A stretch of 62,423 nucleotides of DNA from Phoronis australis (lineage: Eukaryota > Phoronida > Phoronidae). Made by a program: the position numbers and the translations under genes. Where the stretch lies: positions 1,047,997 through 1,110,419 of the forward strand of contig NMRA01000064.1 of the NCBI GenBank assembly GCA_002633005.1, in the 5' to 3' direction. The notes under the pieces were generated by a model. It saw nothing but the letters and a program-made list of their open reading frames with translations. It was not told the origin of the DNA and made no database searches. Shown piece by piece: positions 1 to 10,600 of the stretch; the stretch's first letter is position 1, and each line of letters starts with the position of its first letter.

Positions 1-2441
1 TATGTCCTAACACAGAGAGGGCATAACCTTTCTGGTCTGCTAAGTTTCAGGTGTCTACCCTTTTCAATCATTAGTGGATGCGCTGGATATCTTAATCTTA
101 CCATATCAGATCTAACATTTACATTATCAATTACATCTAAATAGTTTTCAAAGCATATGTTTAACCTAAAAGTTCTGTAAGTTTCCAGCTTAAGCGAATT
201 GTTAAAAATTTCTTGCCAATTTTGCTGATCAATATCTTTGCATCTCTGTTTAAAAAGTGATATGAAGCTTGTCTCGGAACCTTCACCCTGATTGTACCAT
301 GCTTCTCCAAAACCAAACTAAAATAGCAATTTCTTAACACCATTAACCCAGCACGGTTTATCAACATTTTCCGTCATATTGTACTGCCATTCATAGCAAT
401 TTTTAACGCATCGGTTTTTAATAGTTTTAACCAATATCAGAGTTTCATAATTTTAGGAAGTCAGTATGCAATCAAGTCGAATAACGACCCATCTCACCTC
501 TAACAGTTGATGAAATTGCTGTGCTAGGCAAATTTACAATACGTATGGTTTCATGACAGCGAAAGAGATTCGAAGTGGACATTTAAACTGTATTGAGCAC
601 GAACGTTGCTTCCATTTGCAACTCTCTTGTTTCACATGATGACAACGGATAGTTTTGCGGCGAGTCACAAAATTGGGTCCTGAAATACTGCAACTTAAAG
701 TGGCATAGAACAGAGTAAGGCACTTTATTGAAAGTGGTTCTCTGCCTCTAAAACGGAAGTCAAACTTTTCACCAGGTATTTTTATTAATTGTTCGTAAAC
801 ATTTTAATTTTCTGTTGATGTCAAAGCATTTTTCCGTTAATTTCAAATTCAAAAAGCGATCCGTCAACTGTTCGTCACTTTTTGTAGTCGACGAATATAA
901 TTCTATCAAGTGGCAAAGCGTGTCTCATTATTTGGTATGGCGTAGCACATTTCCCTGATATGGAAATTGTGACCTTCGACATTTGATGTAATGGCTATTT
1001 CAAGCATGCTCATTGGATACGAAGTCGTCCATTTCCGTGTGACATAATCATGTACATTACTTCATTGATTATCAGCTTTTGCAACGTTTTTGGCAGGTTA
1101 ACCATAGTTTGGAATAAATTGAAATAATTAGGCTATCCCGTCAAACTCCGACTAAAGGCTATGACAATCGTCTCCACGTTCAATGTATTCAGAATATGTC
1201 TTAAATACTCGAGTTTGCACCCCGAGGGTCATCACTCATATTAACAAGGTGTCCGCAGGCGTTTACCAAAAATTGCGGATAGGCGTGCTTTTTCAACAAC
1301 TTTTACAGGACCCACGAAGTGTCCATTGGACCCGACGAAGCAGCCCTCGCTGAAGCTGGACATGTTAGCCTGAGATCACACAATTTTTGAATTGTAGTAC
1401 CAAGGTCATGAAAACTCAAGGACGAACTCTCCGAAAGTCGAATTGAAACCTTGTATGGAAAATTCATTAGGACAAAGTCGACTATTTCGAAAAACTAGAG
1501 AAAAATGGAGATTCGTTATGCTACTTGTATACCGTAGCTCTTCAATTCGTAGCAAGTAGCTTTTTCAAGAGTTGTAAATGGTACGTGAGGAATTCTCAGA
1601 CGGAGGAAAAGTGACCCGTTGCTGTTGAAAGTAGTCTAAGTCCGTTGGTTATAGGTTCGTACTGTACGACCAAGAAAAGCCAGAAAGCATGCCAAATGAT
1701 TTTGCTTCCTCGTCATCATCGCATTGCCTTCGTTGTCGTCTTCGTCAGCCTGGTCTTCACGTTGGCCGTCGGTGAGAGGGGCGCGCGAAACTGGCGGCTA
1801 AAGGAAACGAGGAGCGCCACAAAAGACTAGAGGGATGCACAAAATTAATGTCGAGGAATATGATGACATTAAATTGACGACGTCTGTAAGTAATAGCTTC
1901 AGATTACAATTCAGGATGCATAATTCTTTGAGGCGATCTTCACTGTAACATAAACACCAAAGTAATCCGCGGAATGACACATAGGGGAATATGAAACACC
2001 ACTGTTGCAACGCGCAGAGTATTTTCGGAATATATTTTCTCTTTTCCTCTGAAAATAAATGGACGAGACAAATTTATCAATTATACACTTTAACGTTATT
2101 GTGTAGAACGTAAAGGAGACAAACTTATCTAATCGATGATACACGTAGTCTCGCAATATTTCCACAATTTAGACTCAATCTCGTTTTAATTATATATTAA
2201 ATGGCATGGAAGCTTATCGAATAAAAGCTTCTCTGCGCTTTCAGTGAACAGAAAGAAAAATCAATTGCGTTTGTACTGGGAATGTTCATTTGTTCTAGAT
2301 TTTGTCATCCCTTACAATAGAAATATTTGCGAGAATGTGACGCGTTCACGTACGCTTGCGTCATGAGCGTTAGTACTAAGTCAAAACACCGTGTCACGCG
2401 ATTTATTGCAGGCAACTAAGTTAATTTTTTACTCCTAATGA
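1..2441. other. Intergenic stretch, no firm gene
   Basis: No gene is recognised here. Positions 780-870 match, with substitutions, a repeat also found at 5795-5875. Around 1696-1771 there is a short exon-like piece on the plus strand: an ATG, a hydrophobic stretch that could be a signal peptide or anchor, and a GT donor at 1772. No continuation was found. The remainder is AT-rich with short chance reading frames only. Confidence 0.5.
1696..1771 (+). other. Possible signal-peptide exon (unconfirmed)
   Basis: An ATG at 1696 opens a frame whose residues from about 9 to 25 are strongly hydrophobic (rich in V, F, L, A) after a short basic start. This is the shape of a signal peptide or signal anchor. 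The frame meets a consensus splice donor (G|GTGAGA) at 1771/1772, in phase 1. The surrounding 100 bp are richer in CG than their neighbourhood. It cannot be the first exon of the neighbouring four-span gene, because that gene's ATG at 2442 is directly preceded by an in-frame TGA. No partner exon is visible, so this may be chance. Confidence 0.2.
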
Positions 2442-4139
2442 ATGGAAAAGGCTCTAAAGACACAATCTAATGACGAAGAAGCTCTGAAAATGGCGTCTGA
2501 GAGACCTTCGAATCCGAAACAGACTATCACATTGTCACATACACCGATCTCTGAAGTTCTTTCGATAGCTACAGCGTCACAAACTCTGGCCGATGAACAA
2601 AGTACGACAACGACGGCATTAACCTCTGGAACTAAAACACATGATAAAGTCGATGAAGAATTCTCGCACTCGAAGAAAACCGAGACGACCCTCTCGCCAC
2701 CACCGCATAGTCAACAAAATATGCCAATCTCGCTACAAGCCAACCAAGCTTTGGATAGCAGTCAGTCAAAAAATTTCTCTTCTCGTAATTTTCAGTCGCT
2801 AACATCTCTGCCAAATAAACCTCTTGCGGTAACACCATCGCCGGAGAAAAAACTATTGGTGTCCCCCTCAACTGTAAACGCTAAATCAGCAGATAAAGCT
2901 CTATCAACTAAGGTGTGTATGTTTTCAGATTTTTTCGTATTCGCAATCGCTGATTTTTCTTTGAAATTTCATTTCTGTCACTCTGTTTGACGAATACTTT
3001 TTCTGAAAATATTAGATAGATATTAGTCGATTACTATGCCAGAATACAAACAATATCCTCTATATTCTAATGTATGCTCATATATACTTCAGACGGAAGA
3101 ACCCAAGGACCGCGTCGACGATACATTTTCTGTCGCCCTTTGGGCATTTCACGTGTTCTTCGGTTGCCTCATTCTCATTCTATCTATCGCCGTATTCTCT
3201 GCCTACTCCACCAAGTACTGGCACGGTATGTGGTGTGGTCCCGTGTACATAACAACAGGCATCATCTCTCTGATAGAATGGAGGAAAAAGAGGAAACCCT
3301 TTCTTGTGGCCTTTGGCGTCACGTCCGTCGTATGTCTGATTGTTGCACTAGTTCAGCTAATACTGAGCAAGCAAGCCAACGTGGACGGCGAGATTAGCAC
3401 GCTGGAGATAACCATTTTCATAGTGACCCTTCTAGAGTTGTCAACTGCTGTCTCAGGCACGTTTGCGAGTTTTTGCCTGTTACTTCAGCCCAAGAGAGCT
3501 GTACAAAAATCCAATCACCCTCTACCGACAGTACATATTAAGCGAATACAGCGCGTGCAATACTGGAGTAAATTCAACTCTCCTCAATTGCTGCCTAGTT
3601 CACCTAGTGTTTATTACTCGCCATTTGAAAGAACTGTGCCAAGGAGCAGACGGACTAGATCAGCCGCTACGACCAGCGAAAGGCAGACATCAAGACAAGG
3701 TGTCTCTAGTAAGATTTCACACAAATCTGGTGCAATGTTTTACCAACTTTTCAAGTCAGCCCAAACGCCCACGAGCAGACTGTTGGTACCAACTTTAGAA
3801 CCACCGGAGAAGAAAACTGCATCTGCAAAAGAACTAAAATCCGCTCTTACCGGTGGAAAATCCGTTTCACACACTTCTAGTCGTTTGCAGCCACCACGAG
3901 TATCCCCTTCGAGAGACGATTCTAAGACATCCACTTTGCCTGTCAGCGAGATTGGGGCTCCCATTTCCCAGGCAACTTCAAGCAAAACCACTTCTGGTGC
4001 TAATACAACGCTTTCTGAGGCGACTACTGTTCCCAACCCTGAAGATGTCCCATCTCTATCTCCTCGCCATGTGACAATAACGATACCTGCAAACGAACCC
4101 TCTGAACAACAAGTTTCGCAGCATTTACAAGACTCTTAA
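2442..4139 (+). CDS. MS4A/CD20-like four-span membrane protein
   Basis: Two exons are inferred: 2442-2912 and 3093-4139, joined in phase 0 across a 180-bp GT-AG intron, giving about 505 residues. The ATG is fixed by an in-frame TGA just before it. Residues 1-157 are Ser/Thr/Gln-rich and probably disordered. Four hydrophobic segments follow at about 171-194, 201-219, 226-248 and 262-288. The second reads GMWCGPVYITTGIISL, which resembles the MS4A pattern of a Gly/Pro-rich second helix. A long Ser/Thr/Pro-rich, probably cytoplasmic tail of some 215 residues ends the protein. MS4A proteins sit in the plasma membrane and modulate receptors or calcium entry, but no specific role can be assigned here. 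The long tails are unusual for the family, whose members are mostly 200-300 residues. It could also be an unrelated tetraspan. A possible poly(A) signal AATAAA lies at 4449. Confidence 0.68.
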
Positions 4140-4750
4140 GTGTTAAAATTTTTTACTGCTTGCGACACTAAATTGTAGTGTAACATATATCTGATAGAGA
4201 GTTCGGGTTAGGGTTGCTTGTAACGAGAGAGGAATGGTTTAATTCATTTGCTTAAACTGAATATGCGCGCATCTAAACTTGCTATGACACACTTTTTGAT
4301 GTTGCATGGGCGGCGCACCAGGGGGCTGGGGGTGCTATAGCCCCCCACTTTTTTCAATGCTGCGCCGATCATGTGTTGTAAGTGCAATCACAGTATCCAT
4401 ATTAAAATTAAAATTTATAAACCATAAAAACTTTTCTCAAATAAGAGGAATAAAACTGCCACGTCGTCTACTTTTGGTTATAATTAGCAGAAACCGCTAT
4501 CAGTAAAGTCCCGGTTTCAATGTCAACAGTAATTCGTCGGCCTCGAATTCGAGTGGTCGGAACCCTATCGAGCGATCTTCGACTAACAAATTTGGGCCCA
4601 ATTAAAGCCGACTCCAGTCGAATACTTTGAATTGAGGTAGATGACAAACGACAGAGCTGACTGGCTCTATGACGACCACGAATTGCACAAGGCAATTTAC
4701 CGTAAAAGATCGTTAAATTTATGCAACTTTTACTTTTTTAGAAAGTTTAG

Positions 4751-4870
4751 CCATCCAGGAGATGGTAGCTCAGTGGATGTGTCTTTCTCAGTTGAATTTT
4801 GAAACATGACCTTTGGTCTGAGGCCTCCGTCGCGTATCCGGGTTCTTTCTCTGAAAAGCCACAGTTATCA
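4751..4870 (+). repeat. Degenerate tRNA-derived SINE-like sequence
   Basis: The text GATGGTAGCTCAGTGG matches the A box of a tRNA-type RNA polymerase III promoter. A weak B-box-like stretch (ATCCGGGTTC) follows about 75 bp later. No cloverleaf can be completed, so it is not a working tRNA gene. It is best read as an old SINE head. Confidence 0.3.
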
Positions 4871-5166
4871 GGTACTAATGGATGACACCGATAATGGATA
4901 CCCATGTTTGGTGCCGAAAAACAATTCTGATAGTATTTCATGAACTCAAATAAGAGGAATGATTTGATTGGAAATATCCACTGCAAACAGGAATAGTTGA
5001 GAGTTTATGAAACACAATGAAGGCTTTTCTGCATTTTTGCCTAAAAGTACTTTAGGTATCAGAAAAAACGACAGCTTCAAATTTTTGTACCTGGGATATT
5101 CAAAGGGGGCAGATTATAATGATGTCATCGCATCGTATCTTTGACTCGCTGCCGCAGTTGTCTTAA

Positions 5167-5712
5167 AGGCGAAGGCAACCTTTTTTCATGTCACTTTTAA
5201 CAAAAACAAGGTCAGTTGATTATCCCAGACATATTTTTCACTTAATTATAGCTTTTCGTAATTTAATTAATTTCTCGTCCTCTACTCCGGAAGTGACGTT
5301 TTGGGAGGCAAGAATTTCGTGCCAATTTCTTTTCATACAGTCAGACTGTGAGAGCTGTCAAGTCAGTCATTGATCAACCTCGGATGTGATAAGTTCGGTC
5401 ATCGTTTGCTTTTGAGTACATCCTTCTACGCAGCAACAGCGTGGCATGTTGACTGACTCGTAAACAAAGGCAAACGACGACCGAACTTATCACAACCGAG
5501 GTAGAACAATGACTGACTCGACTGCTCTCACAGTCAGACTGTATAAAAGAAATTGGCGCGAAATTCTTGCCTCCCAAAACGTCACTTCCGGAGTAGACGA
5601 CGAGTAATTAATTAAATTACGAAAAGCTGTAAATAAGTGAAAAATATGTCTGGGATAATCAATGAACCATATTTTTGCTAAAAATGACATGAAAAAAAGA
5701 TTGCCTTCGCCT
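5167..5712. mobile_element. 546-bp fold-back MITE with TTAA target sites
   Basis: The element starts AGGCGAAGGCAA and ends TTGCCTTCGCCT, and is flanked on both sides by TTAA (5163-5166 and 5713-5716). The two arms are inverted repeats over roughly 200-250 bp each, so the single strand would fold into one long hairpin. The right arm, read in reverse, repeats the left arm's segments around GGAAGTGACGTTTTGGGAGG and CAGTCAGACTGT. TTAA duplications are typical of piggyBac and Kolobok transposons. The element has no transposase and would be non-autonomous. Confidence 0.75.
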
Positions 5713-5794
5713 TTAAGTCTTTAAAGAGATCTGGAACACAATAAACAGACTAAATAGCCACTGAAACAAAATTCAACGCGCTCACAAGTTATTT

Positions 5795-6035
5795 TTAGGG
5801 TTTGTTTAAAGATTTTTAACTTCTGTTGATATCAAAGCATTTTCTTTTAGTTTGAAATTTCAAAAAAGCGAATTGTACAGCACTCCTTGCTTCAAACAAC
5901 TGACTCTGGGCGCATGCGCGCATTTATCATAAGTGGAGGGAGGTTAGAAACTCTGTGGTAACCAGCACAGAGTTTTTCCTTCACACATATTTCAAAAATA
6001 GAGATTTTTAAACTTTTTTTCTGGAAAGTGAATTA
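5795..6035 (+). repeat. Dispersed repeat (relatives at 780 and 13880)
   Basis: The segment with GCGCATGCGCGCATTTATCA followed by AACTCTGTGGTAACCAG is found again as its reverse complement at about 13880-14055. Its left portion (TTCTGTTGAT then TCAAAGCATTTT) also matches 805-865. It has no coding capacity. It is probably a non-autonomous element fragment whose ends are not defined. Confidence 0.6.
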
Positions 6036-6261
6036 CTCTGTACCAGACGTTGTGAGACTGTACTTTGTTTAGGAATTTTTTAAGAGATACAACTTTTAAG
6101 TTCGTGCAATGGTTTTGAACGAATAAGAAACACGCAAACCCTCTCTCTCAACTACTGGAAAAATGACTCTTAAGGCCTTGCTTACGCTACTTTCATTTCA
6201 TGGAATATTCCCCATGGGCTTTTGTGTGAAGAGATTTAAAGGTGCAGTACAAATCTAAACA

Positions 6262-7338
6262 CCTCAACAAAAGTTTGGAAATTTAAGTGTTCACTCGCCC
6301 GTGTTTTTGTTATTTTTGGATCAATTAACTCGTATTGCATACCAGTAAAAGCCCAGCCATTCCTCTTTCCACCGATATCACATTCCGTCAGTGGTTACTA
6401 ACTTTGCTGCCAAAGGGGGCTTGGTCTCAAAATGAATGTTGCAAAATATCAGTGGGAGCTAAATGTCTATTCAAGTTTGAGCATTCAGGTTTTTCAATTG
6501 CAATTTACAATGCTAGGGCCCGTTTCAACAAAACTGACTTAGCTAAGACAAATCTTTAATTTTAAAATAAAAGTTAGTTTTGTCTCCAAACCATTTCAAG
6601 AAAAAGATCTTAAGCTTGACTTAAGTGTTTGACATAAACTTTGTCCTAATTTTGCCTAACTTACCGGATGTGGAAGTTTCAAAGTTTGGAAGTTGACTTA
6701 AGTAAAAATGAACTTAAGTCTGTTTCTTGGCACATGCCCGTTTCCATGGTAATAAAAACTATGAAAATTTCACAACACTTAAACATTTTATTTGTTGAAC
6801 AACTGGCTAATAGACAGTAGTGACAGTCTGACTGATAGACAACATCGACAGCCTTCTCAGTATCGGATTGACAAACCATTCGTAGTCACTACAGCAACAG
6901 GCCTTCTTGGTTCACGCTTGGCAACGCGTTGTGGTGTCACGGCCACTCTTGAGTCAGTAAGCGCCTTAAATCAACCACAGTGGTTGTGCTGGTCACTCAC
7001 GCACGTGCAGCCCGTCCCAGTTGGTTGGAATTAGGTCCCATACGTTGAAGCGTAGGGATTGCCACTGCAGGATGTCGTCTCGGGGCATTTTACCCCTTTT
7101 ACGTTGTCATCAATGGTGCCGACACTGCTTGGCAAAACAAGGAAAATTGCCACATTCACCTTGAGACTAATCCCTCTTTCATTGGCAGCAAAGTTACTGA
7201 GCATATCAAAAATTTATTGGCAAGTGTGGTATTGTTGGAACTGAGCTTTCCATTGGTATGGAACACTGATGCTTTAAATAAACCAAAAGTAATGAAAACA
7301 CGGAAGAGTGAACAAACTTTTCCAAACTTTTGTTGAGG
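6262..7338. mobile_element. About 1.08 kb element with inverted ends
   Basis: The left end CCTCAACAAAAGTTTGGAAA and the right end, read in reverse complement, agree for about 18 bp. They stay recognisably similar for some 50 bp (GTTCACTC, then CCGTGTTTT). The interior has no convincing open frame. It includes a stretch near 6535-6720 with several CTTAAGTC/GACTTAAG palindromes. The superfamily is not identified and no clear target-site duplication was seen. Confidence 0.5.
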
Positions 7339-7636
7339 TTGTTAGATAATCATCCGTCAACAAGCGGAGGAATTTAAAACAATTATTTAATAAAAACTTA
7401 ACTATCAGCGCTAATATCGGTTTCTGATAAGCCGGCGATAACGCTGAGCTTGCTATCAGCAGCGCCTACCCGAAAGGCATTCAAATCGTGTTTGTATCTA
7501 GGGCAGCGTCTACGATGCGTGTCAGTTAGTAGGCCTACATCTGTAGTGTAGTCGTTGAATACAATGCTTAATTTTTTCGGGGTCACAAGTGAAGTTCTCC
7601 TGGTGTTTGTGACGCATTGAAGTATGTAAATGCAGC

Positions 7637-10600
7637 ATGGCGTGTTGCAAACAGCTTTGTGGAGTTTACTTCCTGGTACTGTTTTCTGGCGCTTTGTGTT
7701 CCAACAAACTTTTGTTTATCCTCGTCGATGGCGTTCGATGGGACTACCTCAACCCAAAGGGCTTGCAAGGCTTTGATCGCATGCAAGAACATGGAGTTCG
7801 CGCCGAATTCCTTCAACCCGTTTGGCCGAGTTCGTCGTATCCCAACTACGTGGCACTGTTAACTGGTAGGTATTGGTGCCACGTGCGTGGCAAGGGAAAC
7901 TGCTTGCAAATTGCTAATGTTGTAATGTCGAGTCGATACGATCTTAGCCTGCTGAGTGATATAATCTTGTAGCAGAGTGTGCATATACCGTGGATTACTC
8001 ATTGACTGATGAATGTGGCCTATTTGGCTCTCATTCCGAAACCTTTACCCCAAAAGTGACACTGTCACCATAGGCGGATTTAGGGGGCGGCCCAGTTGGC
8101 CCCCCCCCTGGCTGCTGCAAAAACATAAAACAGCAAGAGCGTAGGGAAATGTTGAGTTTATTAATCAATCCCGGTAATGATTATTATACGGCGAAAACAA
8201 GATTTAAATGTGTGCTGTTCGTAACGAAACTATGGCTAAGTATTAGGCTCTCCCGCGATATCCCAGACGGCCGGCAGTGGCGCTGCGCTCTACGACTCCG
8301 TTTCCGTCGGCTGCTTTCCTGTGCAATGAAGAAAATTACTTCATTTTTTTAAAGAGAATGGAATCTGAGAGACGATGAAAAAACAGAAGCTGCTGGGAAG
8401 ATGTGAATTTTAATCGAAGCCTTAGTGAATCACTCAGAAACTCATAATTCTCTCTTTGTCAAACCTTAATTTAAGACGATTTCCAAAGCAATCGCGTCAT
8501 TAATGCCAACACAAAAAACGGATTTGGTCTTTTGGGCAACTGAAGACTATTTTAAATACAACAAATTTGTTACGAACTGATTGCACAAAATATAAAAAGT
8601 GTAATAAGCATTACAAAAAGAAGTAGGTTTCGCGCGCAAACGCTGTGGACCATAAACAAGTTGGTCTCTTATTATTATGAGTGAAATCGTGGTGGTGCAG
8701 TGGTAAAGCACGCGCGCTCTATCAGCCAGGTCGTGAGTTCGACTCTGTGATAACTGCAGTTTTTCATGTTTGACACGTTCTCCGTTTTTTTCTTTTTCTT
8801 TGCCTTTTTTCTTGGATAATACTTCAGGCCAACGCTTCTCACGACCTCCCCCCATTCGGTGCTATGCGCATCTAATCAAGCTTTGCACAAATGATTTCAA
8901 ACAAAATGTTGGGCCCCCTCCTTGTGATATCGTAGATCCGCCACTGGTCACTGAGACAAGACATAGGCCTACCCTCTACTGCCTGTCTTGTAGGGTGTCT
9001 GGAAAATTTTGTTGGTCAGCACATGCCTTATAAGCTGTTGTCTCAAGAGCATTTCTTGGTAGTTTAGAACTTTTTATCAACAGTTGCAACCTCTGTAATT
9101 CACATTTACGGTATGAGAGTGGTGACGGGGTTGATCCTAAAACATCACTCACCTCTGATCCTAGTGGGCCCTAATGCCGTTTAACGAAGCTTACATGTGC
9201 AGCTAGGTAGTAACGTTGTTTTTATACATGTACTGAAACGTTGCAAACTTACAGTCAACAGAGTGTGCTTCAGAAACCAGGGGCGGATCCAGGATTTTGA
9301 GTTGGGGGGAGGGCAGAGCACAGGTATAACCAGAATTTTGCCATAGGCACGCGCCCAGCCTAAATTGTAGGCATGCAGGGGTCTTGAATTTTAGGTTCGC
9401 GGACCTTATTAGTAAAAAGAACAAAAAAAACATAAACGGGGTTTGTTCAAGACCCATGCATTGTGCATTCGCCCCCTGAGGCCCCTGGGTGCGCGCATAT
9501 ACTAGTCAGCAATTCGCACCCCAAACTGCCAAATGGTATCTGGGAGAATTTTGGCGTGGGGGGCATGCCCCCCCCTAAATCCGACAATGGACACAGATGA
9601 GCCCTAAAGCAATAATATCATTTGTGTTTTATTTTTCAGGACGATACCCCGAGAATAACGGAGTCATTAGTAACTTCATGTACGATTCAAGGAGGAAGAA
9701 AATGTTCTTATTAGAAACACAAAAGTCGGACCAAGACGGATTCTGGTACGAGAGAGCGGATTTACTTTGGGTGACTGCAGCCAAGCAGGTTAGGAAAACA
9801 AAATATTCAAGTTACACATGCGTTTAAAATCAGGGGGATAATCGAACCCTTGCCACGGTGTGCAGAAATAACACTTATAACTGAGCGAGTTCTGCTTACC
9901 ACGAGAACAAAATTGCTACTCTCCGTAACTCTTACCAAGTCAACCCTGTCATATTGCATGATAGAATGCGTGCGCGTGTAGTTATAGTTCAACTTGCCTT
10001 CCGACGCCGCGGGGTTCTGCGAGCGTTGTAAGAGTTCCTGTGGTAGCGCGGCATTATGGAAGTGGCTCGGAATCTGTGGGTCTCGTGACCAGGTTCCATT
10101 CCGAATACAGCCGATATTATAAAGGTGGTCAAAACCAGGTTTAAGACGTTGACCTGGTCTTCCTAAACCTTGTCTAATTTTAGACCTAACTTGGATTTCA
10201 CCAACATGGTAAATAAGTCTAAGAGCCTAGTTTTGTTAGACCATGAAGCGGGTTTAAGTCACCCTACTGTGTTGATCCGGATTAACTCAACAAAGAAACT
10301 ATTGAAGTGTTTCAATGAAACCTTGATCACGTGGATACACAATGGTACACAGCAGCATAATAAGTGCTGACATTTGCGAAAAAGGGCTAAAAGCTTTTCT
10401 CACGAGGAAAAATGCTCCCTCCCAGAGAAAAAGCCAATGTGATAGTCGAGAACAAGAAAATTGGTGCCAAATCAAGTCAACGTAAGCAGCAGGCTTGGAG
10501 AGATATTGATCCAGAATAAAGGCTAAAAAGAAAATTTCATCAGTGAAAAAATTGCAAAGAAAAACGGCGAGTGACCCAGTGGCAGATTTAGGATATCATG

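Larger units (their letters stand above)
4140..7636. other. Repeat-rich intergenic stretch
   Basis: No gene is recognised between the four-span gene and the ENPP6-like gene. The stretch holds a degenerate tRNA-like sequence (about 4751-4870), a fold-back MITE with TTAA ends (5167-5712), a dispersed repeat (5795-6035) and a 1.1 kb element with terminal inverted repeats (6262-7338). The ENPP6 promoter presumably lies in the last few hundred bases, but no TATA box or other clear motif was identified. Confidence 0.6.
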
